DNA of 64,000 nt. Origin: an uncultured bacterium (GTDB taxonomy: Bacteria > Cyanobacteriota > Vampirovibrionia > Gastranaerophilales > Gastranaerophilaceae). The DNA lies in assembly GCA_905215335.1 (NCBI GenBank), contig CAJMPQ010000002.1:186001-250000 (forward strand), in the 5' to 3' direction. The position numbers and the translations under genes were made by a program. Below the pieces are notes generated by a model. It was not told the origin of the DNA and ran no database searches. It worked only from the letters and a program-made list of their open reading frames with translations. This document shows, one piece after another, positions 43,601 to 51,232 of the stretch. Every line of letters begins with the position of its first letter. Position 1 is the first letter of the stretch.

Positions 43601-44233
43601 CCTGAAGGGTTTGCTCAAGCTGTGTATAAAGCAAAATTAATTGCAAAAGAATCTTACATGTTTAAATTTGAATTGTTTGCAGATATGTTAATTGCATATT
43701 CTTATCTTCAATTGAATTCATTTAAGAAAGCTTCTGCAATTTTATATCAAGTAATTAAAACAGCCAAGGATAAAGGTATGAATTCAATCATGCATATAGC
43801 TTGGTATATTATGAGTATGGTTAATATTCGAGAAGGTAAATTTGATATTGCTTATGGTATTTTAAATAATTCGAATATCCAAATGGAAAAATCAGGTGGT
43901 ATTAGTGAATATTTAGTAATGCTTAATAAAGTAAATATGTACAAAGTTCTTATGTGTACAGGAGCTAATGATAAAGCGCAAATTTGTATGAATCAAGCTT
44001 CATATATTGTTCAAAAATATGGTTTGAATTTTAATTTGAATATTGACATCAAGAAACTTATGATGGAAAATCAAAGTAACAATACAGCATCAGTAGTTCC
44101 ACAAAATAATAATGTAGTAGAACCACAGATGCCAGTACAACAAAGTGTATCAGAACAGGAAAATAGTCAACAAAATTCAGGATTTGATGAAAGTGATGGC
44201 GATGTGATAAATCCTGAAGACTTTTTCTCATAA
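40634..44233 (+). CDS. Giant zinc-ribbon/TPR protein with degenerate cyclase-like and ATPase-like regions
   Basis: 1199 residues. Residues 1-75 hold several zinc ribbons (CPKCG, CPNCK, CPVC, CRKCG, CAKCG, CVKCG). Residues 85-280 look like a worn class III cyclase domain (GGIYIIRFNKVYTLSASANS then AIMATIEIL) without the metal aspartates. Residues 340-560 look like an AAA/STAND ATPase (LIYIENFEKIDASSMYVLEQ as Walker B) but no GxxGxGK loop is present. From about 690 on, TPR-like helices dominate. Active relatives of this order are cyclase-AAA-TPR proteins. The Gln/Asn-rich tail ends acidic. Function unknown; glgA follows 33 bases later. Confidence 0.6.
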   Translation: MECPKCGAEIDKNAMVCPNCKKVLKIICPVCRAVNTKNTCRKCGEILVTKCAKCGKINLTKNPKCVKCGYPTEISAVQGEANTETFAVLKIEFPNSDVVKAKLGSNQLFTKFRANLDNLIASYLSSLDVRRQIVKGGIYIIRFNKVYTLSASANSAIMATIEILNLITKLNVKLLKRKDVALKCNFTIMKRDADKDPYDIDTGFQANMVYQSQNKDLRALDAFQVITDEDFYEYYHERYKLETLNSAMVNGKMKQFYEINLKEFVKINEFLQSEAEHSEQINEDSEVPHFVQTMIQDQEQITRATLDEENLIVDDGLYDIDMINFEEINCAFYTTENVKVLDNVVEVLQEVPKGILAIRASNMYQPYTLKLLSAVDELGVYNSVIPITCHDDMKYSPYSFFRDLVSSIFDYTVSQKLFDSNDFSMFNNVDSSGLIKDLVTLTQRDMQNIDDTRDNYFQVFLSLLQAIPDTLIYIENFEKIDASSMYVLEQLFEHFEELNVSYMISYDKDFSLHKQAHFLLSRPYYTEITLQPTPFRDIIEADKDFYKNIMTDFYFQRIAKYACGSTLFLDYAIQYLLESGIYAYTEYSIQMVNPKTVIIPSSLSKLMKRRLNLLKDDRRAIKFLTMAVLLGTRIDNKTLNSFGFANWKAIADKLAGMGYLYFYNECMYFPNYNLLRENILEVIRSDDLKEVAKDLFEIAFVENMPSPVKAFLYEILGNSEQVIFEWESLANINLSMGDFSSYLNCSGEILKCLDKYAANWSAEDLSKYKLSLYENISNNMFEYDPEKTREIAEETLLSLQKSSDPSNFVALCTKMIQGSISHGDYLYALGLTHKVLSAMDKVSIDPAAPNFDLNFLLMSMIHVKILFNIGAYEDCLDIGYNVLNVLDSQKIDSIRFTIISKPEFKALLTECIACIAIVDVVTMKEDVSEFLDISNKLFNFVPKEFSIFIQLQSLIKGQKVAVNPNMAGNNIFTNIIYHIMNAFVNFKNNPEGFAQAVYKAKLIAKESYMFKFELFADMLIAYSYLQLNSFKKASAILYQVIKTAKDKGMNSIMHIAWYIMSMVNIREGKFDIAYGILNNSNIQMEKSGGISEYLVMLNKVNMYKVLMCTGANDKAQICMNQASYIVQKYGLNFNLNIDIKKLMMENQSNNTASVVPQNNNVVEPQMPVQQSVSEQENSQQNSGFDESDGDVINPEDFFS

Positions 44234-44266
44234 ATCCGTTTAATAAGTTTCAGAAAGAGAGGAAAA

Positions 44267-45715
44267 ATGAAGATTTTATTTGCGTCTGCTGAAGTAGCTC
44301 CATTTTCAAAAGCAGGTGGGTTAGCTGATGTTATTGGTAGTTTACCTAAGGAAATAGAAAAGGATGCTGAAATTGCAATTTTTACTCCTTTGCATGGATG
44401 TATAGATAAAGAAAAATATGGCATAAAAGAACTTGAAAATTCTGAAATGTGGTTAACTTTTGGAAATCAACCGCATAAGTTTAATCTTTATATGACAAAA
44501 CTTCCTGGCACAGATATAAATGTTTTCTTTGTGAAAAATGACTGGTATTTTTCTTGTTTTAAAGAAGTTTATCCAAAATATTTAGATCCTCGTTATGAGC
44601 ACGAAAGATATATTTCTTTTTCATTGGCTGTTATGGAATATGCTAAGGCTCTAAATTTTAGAGCTGATGTTATTCATGCAAATGATTGGCATACAGCTAT
44701 GATTCCTATGTATTTGCATTCAAATTATAAATTTGATGATTTTTGGAAAGATACTAAATGTGTTTTTGAAATTCATAATTTAGCATATCAAGGTATTTGG
44801 TTTGAAGATGTAATTGATTTTGCAAATATGAGAAAAGATATTGTATACAATGAATGGGGTTGTGAACATTACGGTATGGTTAACTGGATGAAAGGTGCAA
44901 TACAATATTCTGATAGAGTAGTTGCAGTTTCCCCAACATATTCAAGAGAAATTTTAGGTTCTGAATATGGCGAAAATATGGACTATACATTAAGAGGTAT
45001 TCAATATAAGTTGAGAGGTATTCTGAACGGTATTGATTATACTGTTTTTAATCCTAAAAAAGATAAAGCATTGGTTAAAAATTATGATGTGAAATCTTTA
45101 GATAAAAAAGAGGAAAATAAAAAAGCGGTTTGTAAGTATTTCGGTCTTGAATATAATCCGGAAAGACCATTAATTGCATTGATTTCTCGTCTTGTTGGTC
45201 AAAAAGGAATTGATTTAATAAGAGATATGCAATATGAATTACAAAATCTTAATGCCGATTTTGTATTTATAGGTAGTGGTGATAAAAATTACGAAAACTT
45301 ATTTATTTGGTTGTCAAATAATACCAAAAATATTAGAGCTTATGTCGGTTATGATGCAAAACTTGCTAACCTTGTTTATGCAGGAAGTGATTTCTTCTTA
45401 ATGCCATCAAAATTTGAACCTTGTGGGTTGAGCCAATTGATTGCTATGAGATATGGCTCATTACCAATCGTTAGGGCAACTGGTGGTTTGGAAGATACTG
45501 TTACCGGTTATCCTTTAGATAATTCAAACGGTTTTAAGTTCTGGGCATATAATGGCTGGGATATGCTTAATGCTATTAAATGTGCGTTGTATGTTTATAG
45601 TGATAAATACGTATTTAATGCAATGAGAAAATCTGCAATGGAAGCTGATTTTTCGTGGAAGCGTAGTGCAGTTCAGTATATGGATATGTATAGAGAAATT
45701 ACAGGTAAGAATTAG
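44267..45715 (+). CDS. glgA: Glycogen synthase GlgA (ADP-glucose, GT5)
   Basis: 482 residues. MKILFASAEVAPFSKAGGLA (1-20) carries the ADP-glucose-binding KxGGL; DVIHANDWHTAMIPMYL, FEIHNLAYQGIW, VVAVSPTYSREIL, RGILNGIDYTVFNP, LISRLVGQKGIDLI and MPSKFEPCGLSQLIAMRYGS follow in the GT5 order. It extends alpha-1,4-glucan chains; the GH57 protein at 62214 could branch them. Length is normal. AGAGAGG lies upstream of the ATG, 33 bases after the 1199-aa gene. Confidence 0.97.
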   Translation: MKILFASAEVAPFSKAGGLADVIGSLPKEIEKDAEIAIFTPLHGCIDKEKYGIKELENSEMWLTFGNQPHKFNLYMTKLPGTDINVFFVKNDWYFSCFKEVYPKYLDPRYEHERYISFSLAVMEYAKALNFRADVIHANDWHTAMIPMYLHSNYKFDDFWKDTKCVFEIHNLAYQGIWFEDVIDFANMRKDIVYNEWGCEHYGMVNWMKGAIQYSDRVVAVSPTYSREILGSEYGENMDYTLRGIQYKLRGILNGIDYTVFNPKKDKALVKNYDVKSLDKKEENKKAVCKYFGLEYNPERPLIALISRLVGQKGIDLIRDMQYELQNLNADFVFIGSGDKNYENLFIWLSNNTKNIRAYVGYDAKLANLVYAGSDFFLMPSKFEPCGLSQLIAMRYGSLPIVRATGGLEDTVTGYPLDNSNGFKFWAYNGWDMLNAIKCALYVYSDKYVFNAMRKSAMEADFSWKRSAVQYMDMYREITGKN

Positions 45716-45754
45716 TTTCGGTTTTGCGTTAAGACTATTGATTTATCAGTGTAG

Positions 45755-45779
45755 AGAATAGGACTTGATGTCATATTCT
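45755..45779. other. Small hairpin after glgA
   Basis: AGAATA (45755-45760) pairs with TATTCT (45774-45779). There is no T-run. It may be the remains of an end signal or part of a leader for the following gene. Confidence 0.25.
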
Positions 45780-45844
45780 GGTACTTGCGAAAAAATTATT
45801 TATATTATATTATAGATTTATAATTAGAAAAGTGAGGTTATTCA

Positions 45845-46084
45845 ATGGATCAAATAATTAAAGTAGCATGGGATTTAAATGAAAATACTGATAACAGATA
45901 TAAATTAGTTTATGAAATTGCTGAACTGGCTAAGAAAATTGTTGATGAAAATCAAGCAAGAAAAGCTCGTGAAGATTTTGGTTTTGATGAAACTCATGAA
46001 ACTAGTTTTTCAAGAGAAAACCCTGTTGAACACGCTTTGATGGTTAAAGCATCAGAAGCTGATGATAACAGATTGGTTGGATAA
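45845..46084 (+). CDS. rpoZ: RNA polymerase omega-subunit-like small protein
   Basis: 79 residues. NTDNRYKLVYEIAELAKKIV (15-34) resembles the omega start (NRYxLVxxxAxRAR), and NPVEHALMVKASEADD (60-75) could match the KPVxxALxEIxxG segment. The stretch between, KAREDFGFDETHETSF, is not typical. Size and AT-rich setting fit omega, which helps assemble RNA polymerase by binding beta-prime. GTGAGG lies upstream. A hairpin terminator follows, so it is monocistronic. The match is moderate; it could be another small helical protein. Confidence 0.55.
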   Translation: MDQIIKVAWDLNENTDNRYKLVYEIAELAKKIVDENQARKAREDFGFDETHETSFSRENPVEHALMVKASEADDNRLVG

Positions 46085-46095
46085 TATAAATTTTT

Positions 46096-46134
46096 AAATA
46101 CACAAAAGTCTTTAGGATTTTTGTGTATTTTTTT
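46096..46134 (+). terminator. Terminator of the omega-like gene
   Basis: AAATACACAAAA (46096-46107) pairs with TTTTTGTGTATTT over a 10-base loop and runs into T-rich sequence. Confidence 0.75.
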
Positions 46135-46186
46135 GCATAAAGTATAAAAATATAAAATTAAATAAGAAGATGTTAAGGGGTTAGTT

Positions 46187-46993
46187 ATGCAAATACAAGA
46201 TACGTTAGATTATATACAAACATATACAGATGATTTTAAGCCTGAAATAGGTATCGTTTTGGGATCAGGATTGGGAGATTTAGCTGATACGTATTGTGAA
46301 ATTGCAATTCCGTATTCTAAAATTCCTAATTTTGCAAAATCAACAGTTGTTGGTCATAAAGGACAATTAGTTTTTGCAAATATTTCAGGTAGAAATGTTG
46401 TTATGATGCAAGGCAGAAGTCATTATTATGAAGGTCATTCAATGCAAGAAATAACATATCCAATTAAAGTTATGAAAGCGTTGGGTGTTAAAACTGTGAT
46501 TTTGACAAATGCAGCAGGTGCAATTAATAAAAGTTTTAGACCTGGAGATTTGATGGTAATTACAGATCATATCAATATGATGGGCGATAATCCATTGATA
46601 GGGCCGAATGATGAAAAGTTAGGTCCAAGATTCCCAGATATGTCAGAAGTTTATAATAAAAATCTAATAAAAATTGTAGATGCAGCTGCAAGATTATTAA
46701 AAATTGATATCAAACACGGTGTATATATAGCTTCTTCAGGTCCAAGTTATGAAACTCCTGCAGAAATTAGAATGGCTAGATATATGGGAGCAGATGCTGC
46801 CGGAATGTCAACCGTGCCAGAAGCTATAGTTGCTAATTATTGTGGAATGAATGTTATTGGAATTAGTTGTATTTCAAATTTTGCAAGTGGTGTTTCTACA
46901 AAAAAACTTAGTCATCAAGAGGTTATTGAAACAACAACAAAAGTAAAAGCAAAATTTAAAGATTTGATATTGATGTTAATTAAAAACATATAG
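46187..46993 (+). CDS. punA: Purine nucleoside phosphorylase
   Basis: 268 residues of the trimeric PNP type. GIVLGSGLGDLAD (about 22-34) and VGHKGQLVFA form the phosphate site; QGRSHYYEGHSMQEITYPIK (about 77-96) holds the catalytic His; TNAAGAINKSF, SSGPSYETPAEIRM (purine-site Glu) and GADAAGMSTVPEAIVANYCG follow. It cleaves inosine and guanosine to base and ribose-1-phosphate. Length is standard. AAGGGG precedes the ATG and a strong terminator follows. Confidence 0.95.
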   Translation: MQIQDTLDYIQTYTDDFKPEIGIVLGSGLGDLADTYCEIAIPYSKIPNFAKSTVVGHKGQLVFANISGRNVVMMQGRSHYYEGHSMQEITYPIKVMKALGVKTVILTNAAGAINKSFRPGDLMVITDHINMMGDNPLIGPNDEKLGPRFPDMSEVYNKNLIKIVDAAARLLKIDIKHGVYIASSGPSYETPAEIRMARYMGADAAGMSTVPEAIVANYCGMNVIGISCISNFASGVSTKKLSHQEVIETTTKVKAKFKDLILMLIKNI

Positions 46994-46994
46994 T

Positions 46995-47034
46995 AAAAAG
47001 GAAAGGCTGTTTAAAACAGCCTTTCCTTTTTTTT
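46995..47034. terminator. Strong terminator after punA, shared with the convergent operon
   Basis: AAAGGAAAGGCTGTTT pairs with its complement to 47030, bordered by A- and T-runs. It fits both punA (+) and the 152-aa gene (-). Confidence 0.9.
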
Positions 47035-47052
47035 AACAGCTCATTTATTTAA

Positions 47053-47511
47053 TTATTTATCTTTATTTAACTTATCAAGTTCCGCATTAAGTGTTTGAAT
47101 TTGAACTTCAAGTTTTGTTCTTTCATCTATTACTGTTTCAAATGCTTTTTCAAGGGTTTTGATTTTAGCTTCAAGAACTTCTACTCTAGAAGCGTTATTA
47201 GAGCCTGAAATTGATGTTTTTTCCAATTCTCTTTGATAAGCTTTAACTTTATCTTTTGTTGCATCATAAAACATATAAACAGTTCCTGCACCAACAAAAA
47301 TTCCACCTAAAAGAACTAGAGTTGTATATGTAGAAAGTCTAATTGCTTTTGTGAAGTATCCATTTTTTAATATAAAATTAGCTAATGATTGAGAATCAAT
47401 TACATTGTTATGCAAGATATTTAATGCTGCATAATTATTAAAATTGATGATTATAAAATATATTATTGTAAGTAGTATTATAATACTTAATATTAAAAAG
47501 ACTTTTTTCAT
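47053..47511 (-). CDS. Unknown membrane protein with C-terminal coiled coil
   Basis: 152 residues. Two membrane helices (VFLILSIIILLTIIYFIIIN, 3-22, and TTLVLLGGIFVGAGTVYMFY, about 63-82) then a coiled coil from about 88 to 150 (RVEVLEAKIKTLEKAFETVI). It is the last gene of the lspA-rluD run. TAGGAG precedes the ATG. I do not recognise a family; the layout suits a small envelope scaffold. Confidence 0.6.
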   Translation of the reverse strand: MKKVFLILSIIILLTIIYFIIINFNNYAALNILHNNVIDSQSLANFILKNGYFTKAIRLSTYTTLVLLGGIFVGAGTVYMFYDATKDKVKAYQRELEKTSISGSNNASRVEVLEAKIKTLEKAFETVIDERTKLEVQIQTLNAELDKLNKDK

Positions 47512-47512
47512 A

Positions 47513-48430
47513 TTAAACGCTCCTATTTCTAAAATACTTTAAGACTTTAGAAAGTTTTTCATCCGGTTCAATTTCAAGTTCAATTATCTCTGCTGAAAAA
47601 GGTTTTGCAAATTTTAAATAAAACGATTGTAGAACTTGTTCTTCTGTTTTTACTTTTCCTTGCCCTGCACCATACAAGGTATCATTATAAACAGGATGTT
47701 TTTTAAAGCTTGTGTGAACTCTAATTTGGTGGGTTCTACCTGTAACTAGATTTAGTTCTACATACGTTGCTTCGTTCCCAAATCTTTCAAGAACTTTTAG
47801 TTTTGTCACACTTGGTCGTCCATCTGGTCTGACTGCCATTTTTTTAGGATTAACGTTATTTCTGCCAATAGGATCTGAAATCACGTCATTGTCTCTCGGG
47901 TAATTCCCTACTAAAACGGCATGATATTTTTTCGTTAATTCTCTATTTTTAATTAGATTTGCAAGATATTCATGAGTTTTATTATTCTTAGCAATCATAA
48001 GAAGCCCTGATGTATTTCTATCAAGTCTATGAACAATACCTCTTCTAAACTCTCCGTTCACATCAGATAGATTTTGTCCATACTTAAATAGCAATGCGTT
48101 TACTAGTGTTCCTGAATTTTCTAATGTTGTAGGGTGTGTTAGCATACCTGAAGGTTTGTTAACAACAGCCATGTTTTCATCTTCCCATATTATTTCCAGA
48201 GGAATATCTTCAGGTTCGACTTGTAAAACGCTTTCATCAACAAGGTTTTCAAATTCTATTTTATCTCCTTCTCTCAGTAAGTAAGAAGGTTTTTTTACAG
48301 AATCATTGATTAAAACTTTTCCGGATTTTATTGCAGCTTGAATTTTTGAACGAGAAATTCCATCGTATAATTCGGCTAAATATACATCTAATCTTGTTTC
48401 ATCGGTATTATCATCGACAATTAAAATCAT
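47513..48430 (-). CDS. RluD-type 23S rRNA pseudouridine synthase
   Basis: 305 residues. An S4 RNA-binding domain (about 15-75: LDVYLAELYDGISRSKIQAA, GKVLINDSVKKPSYLLREGD) precedes the RluA/RluD catalytic core: VVNKPSGMLTHPT, RRGIVHRLDRNTSGLLMIAK with catalytic Asp, and VELNLVTGRTHQIRVHTSFK. It isomerises uridines in rRNA; the exact site (RluD or a relative) cannot be set without alignment. It sits between lspA and the 152-aa gene with 1-2 base gaps. Confidence 0.92.
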   Translation of the reverse strand: MILIVDDNTDETRLDVYLAELYDGISRSKIQAAIKSGKVLINDSVKKPSYLLREGDKIEFENLVDESVLQVEPEDIPLEIIWEDENMAVVNKPSGMLTHPTTLENSGTLVNALLFKYGQNLSDVNGEFRRGIVHRLDRNTSGLLMIAKNNKTHEYLANLIKNRELTKKYHAVLVGNYPRDNDVISDPIGRNNVNPKKMAVRPDGRPSVTKLKVLERFGNEATYVELNLVTGRTHQIRVHTSFKKHPVYNDTLYGAGQGKVKTEEQVLQSFYLKFAKPFSAEIIELEIEPDEKLSKVLKYFRNRSV

Positions 48431-48432
48431 AT

Positions 48433-48897
48433 TTATCTACCTTTATAGAATAGTAAAATTACCACTAGTGCAATAACGCCAATTGTTATAAATATGTCCG
48501 CAACATTGAAGATTGGGAAATTGACAAATGTTAGTTGTATATAATCTCTAACATAACCTAAAACAATTCTTTCGTGGCAATTAGCAGCTATACCTGCACA
48601 CAATAAAGATATGAACGATATTGAAATTAAGTGAATATTTTTAATGTTGTCGTGAACATACATAAATAGCATAACAATGGCAACAATAGAAACGATGATT
48701 AAAAATTCTCTAGCGTTTTGTAGCAAACTGAATGCTGCTCCGGTATTTTTTAAGTAATGTAGTTGGAAAACTGCATTTGAATAGTGGTGACCGGAAGTTA
48801 AATTATCAACAATTAATTTTGATGAAAATAAAGCTAGAAACAGCCAAAATATAAAACAAACTATTAAGAAAAAATATTTACCTATTGCTGTTTTCAT
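48433..48897 (-). CDS. lspA: Lipoprotein signal peptidase LspA
   Basis: 154 residues, four membrane helices. The catalytic aspartates are in GYVRDYIQLTFVNFPIFNVA: Asp after VR and the Asp of NVADIF. LKNTGAAFSLLQNAREFLII is the conserved periplasmic loop. It removes signal peptides from diacylglyceryl-modified prolipoproteins. It overlaps the upstream gene by 20 bases and is followed two bases later by the pseudouridine synthase. The AANCHERIVLG part differs slightly from the usual AGALGNxIDR but the aspartates are intact. Confidence 0.93.
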   Translation of the reverse strand: MKTAIGKYFFLIVCFIFWLFLALFSSKLIVDNLTSGHHYSNAVFQLHYLKNTGAAFSLLQNAREFLIIVSIVAIVMLFMYVHDNIKNIHLISISFISLLCAGIAANCHERIVLGYVRDYIQLTFVNFPIFNVADIFITIGVIALVVILLFYKGR

Positions 48898-49792
48898 TTT
48901 TATCCTCTAATTTAATAAAATTATTTTTAGGAGTAACGTTTACTCTTTTCATTATGCAAGCTAAGCCAGCCATATATATTTGAAAGTTATTATCTCCAGC
49001 ATTTTTTACTTTTGATATAGCTAAAGATGCAACTGTATATTCATTTAAGTTATCAGTATTAGCTTTTAATACTCTTTCCAAAATTTGCGATTGAGGTAGA
49101 GCTCTTAATTCATTTTTAGGAGTTCCGGCAGGATAAGTGATAGGATCTCTATCTATTGAACCAACTATAAACGTATTTGGTTCTGTGTCAACTTTAACTG
49201 TAGTTGTATAAGTTTCTCCTGAGCTAACTTGTGAAGGAGCTTGAATTTCAATATTCATGAATCTTGCATCTCCGTATAATAGAGATGATTCGTCAGTTAA
49301 AGATGTTTCTCCTGCGATAAACCAATTTTCATTTATTTTAATTAAATGATAAATGCCTGTAGATATTGAGTGAATTTCTCCAGAAACCGGCATCAAATCT
49401 AATGTATCTTCGACAGTTCCTGTTGCAGTTTCTATAACATTAACATTTGCATAATCTCCGGTAACTTCAATATCTAAAATATTTGTAGTGTATGTTAAAT
49501 CTTTGCAAGCTTCCCAAGTAGATTCAACACTTTTGAAATATACTTCTTTGTTAAAACCATCATTATTTATATAGTTATCATAATATAATGATTTTAAATT
49601 CTTTAGATCATGTTTATTAGCAAAGGTGTTATGCTTTTTTAATAAATTTTTGATTTCTTTTATATCTTGTTTTTCAATTTTTCTTTGCTCTATTCTGTAA
49701 GCTCTGTCTGAAATTATAGATGCATTACTTCCAAGTTGTGTTGTTGGAAGAATTAGAGCTGTTAAAATCAGTGTATATAGTAATTTTTTCAT
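48878..49792 (-). CDS. Exported NTF2-like protein of unknown function
   Basis: 304 residues. A Sec signal (MKKLLYTLILTALILPTTQL, 1-20) leads. Residues 45-165 look like an NTF2/SnoaL-like cone: KHNTFANKHDLKNLKSLYYD, an aromatic-rich strand ETATGTVEDTLDL and SGIYHLIKINENWFIAGETS-like text (STGIYHLIKINENWFIAGET). Residues 175-285 are a beta domain (IQAPSQVSSGETYTTTVKVD) of unknown type. It would act in the periplasm. It heads the lspA operon and has TATACT seven bases before the ATG, so a leaderless message is likely. Confidence 0.65.
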   Translation of the reverse strand: MKKLLYTLILTALILPTTQLGSNASIISDRAYRIEQRKIEKQDIKEIKNLLKKHNTFANKHDLKNLKSLYYDNYINNDGFNKEVYFKSVESTWEACKDLTYTTNILDIEVTGDYANVNVIETATGTVEDTLDLMPVSGEIHSISTGIYHLIKINENWFIAGETSLTDESSLLYGDARFMNIEIQAPSQVSSGETYTTTVKVDTEPNTFIVGSIDRDPITYPAGTPKNELRALPQSQILERVLKANTDNLNEYTVASLAISKVKNAGDNNFQIYMAGLACIMKRVNVTPKNNFIKLEDKNENSNR

Positions 49793-49799
49793 AACATAT

Positions 49800-49805
49800 A
49801 GTATA
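49800..49805 (-). promoter_or_regulatory. -10 of the lspA operon, leaderless arrangement
   Basis: On the minus strand TATACT at 49800-49805 is seven bases before the ATG at 49792. No ribosome site intervenes. Confidence 0.45.
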
Positions 49806-49950
49806 GTTTAAAAACTTGAAAATTTTAATAGTATAAATAATGTAGATTATATTTTTAGTAATATATCTTAAAAAAGTGTAATTTTTACCTTAAAAGTGGG
49901 TATATATCTCCTAAGAGGATATATTTCTTTTATTGGAGGAACTTTTTTAT

Positions 49951-50130
49951 ATGGATATGGCATTGAGACAAGGTGTTAATATTGATTTTGATAATAAATT
50001 GAGAGCAACTGTTGATATGTTTAAGCTATCGAAACTAGAAAAAATGCTTTCAAATTGTTTAGAAAATATGCCAGAAGAAAGTCCAATTAATTATGTTGGA
50101 GATTTAAATAAATCTGATGTTATGCACTAA
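49951..50130 (+). CDS. Unknown 59-aa protein
   Basis: Start chosen at ATG 49951, eleven bases after GGAGG; a TTG at 49933 would lie over that site. The product begins MDMALRQGVNIDFDNKLRAT and is mostly helix (FKLSKLEKMLSNCLENMPEE), acidic, without signal or membrane parts. It is a small helical protein of unknown role. It has a clear ribosome site, which supports it being real. Confidence 0.5.
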   Translation: MDMALRQGVNIDFDNKLRATVDMFKLSKLEKMLSNCLENMPEESPINYVGDLNKSDVMH

Positions 50131-50175
50131 ATTAGTGTAAATTATTGTTCATAATATGTAAAATCTACATTTTCG

Positions 50176-50190
50176 TGCTATCATTATACT
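50176..50190 (+). promoter_or_regulatory. Promoter -10 region of the activase gene
   Basis: TGC-TATCAT (50176-50184) is followed at once by TATACT (50185-50190), giving two possible -10 boxes. AAAGGAAAAG lies just before the ATG at 50213. Confidence 0.45.
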
Positions 50191-50212
50191 GTTATAGATA
50201 AAGGAAAAGAAC

Positions 50213-51217
50213 ATGAGTTTAACAGTATATTTAGGGATAGACGTAGGTTCTGTTACAACTAAATTAGCATTAGTTGATGAAACAGGAAAATATGTAGATA
50301 GTATTATGTTGAAAACTGCCGGAAAACCAGTTATGGCAGTGCAAAACGGTTTAAATCAATTGTATTCAAAGAGATTAACTGAATATAATGTAATGGGTGT
50401 TGGTACAACCGGTTCTGGTAGGGCTTTAGCAGGATCATTGGTTGGTGCAGATGTTGTGAAAAACGAAATTACAGCGCATGCTGTTGCTGCTAGTACCAAT
50501 ATTCCTGGAGTTCAAACAATATTAGAAATTGGTGGTCAAGATAGTAAAATTATCATTTTAAGAGATGGTATTGTTACTGATTTTGCTATGAATACAGTTT
50601 GTGCCGCTGGTACAGGTAGTTTCTTAGATCACCAAGCTCAAAGATTGAATGTTCCAATTGAAAAATTTGGTGAAACTGCACTTCGCTCTACAAATCCTGC
50701 TCGTATTGCCGGAAGATGTGGTGTATTCGCAGAAAGTGATTTGATTCACAAACAACAATTAGGTTATCCTGTTGAAGATTTATTATATGGTTTGTGCCAA
50801 GCTTTGGTTAGAAATTATTTAAGTAACTTAGCTTTAGGAAAAGAATTGTTGCCAACTGTTTCATTCCAAGGTGGTGTAGCAACAAACACAGGTATGGTTA
50901 AAGCTTTTGAAGAAGCATTGAATACAAAAATTGTAGTTCCTGAAAATCACCAAACTATGGGTGCTATTGGGGCAGCTTTATTAGCTATGGAAAATCATCA
51001 ATATACTGAAACTCCAACTAAGTTCAAAGGTTGGAATGTTGCAGATATGAAATTCTCTTCAATTACTTGTACTTGTACTGGTTGTTCTAACAACTGTGAA
51101 GTTATTACAATTGTTGAAGGTGTTGACGAAGTTCAACATGTTGAAAAAATTAAAGATGTTAAAGGTAATATCATCGCTCGTTGGGGTGGCACCTGCGGAC
51201 GTTGGGATATAAGCTAA
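50213..51217 (+). CDS. HgdC/BadF-type ATPase activator (2-hydroxyacyl-CoA dehydratase activase family)
   Basis: 334 residues of the ASKHA ATPase type. GIDVGSVTTKLALVD (8-22) is the first phosphate loop; ILEIGGQDSKIIIL (about 103-116) the second; TVCAAGTGSFLDHQAQRL and IAGRCGVFAESDLIHKQQ carry the two cysteines that bind a shared [4Fe-4S] cluster at the dimer. Beyond residue 275 a short Cys-rich end (CTCTGCSNNC, then WGGTCGRWD) is added. The family injects electrons into dehydratases or benzoyl-CoA reductases, so the cell is probably anaerobic. No dehydratase subunits are nearby. Confidence 0.88.
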   Translation: MSLTVYLGIDVGSVTTKLALVDETGKYVDSIMLKTAGKPVMAVQNGLNQLYSKRLTEYNVMGVGTTGSGRALAGSLVGADVVKNEITAHAVAASTNIPGVQTILEIGGQDSKIIILRDGIVTDFAMNTVCAAGTGSFLDHQAQRLNVPIEKFGETALRSTNPARIAGRCGVFAESDLIHKQQLGYPVEDLLYGLCQALVRNYLSNLALGKELLPTVSFQGGVATNTGMVKAFEEALNTKIVVPENHQTMGAIGAALLAMENHQYTETPTKFKGWNVADMKFSSITCTCTGCSNNCEVITIVEGVDEVQHVEKIKDVKGNIIARWGGTCGRWDIS

Positions 51218-51232
51218 TTTAGGAAAATATTT

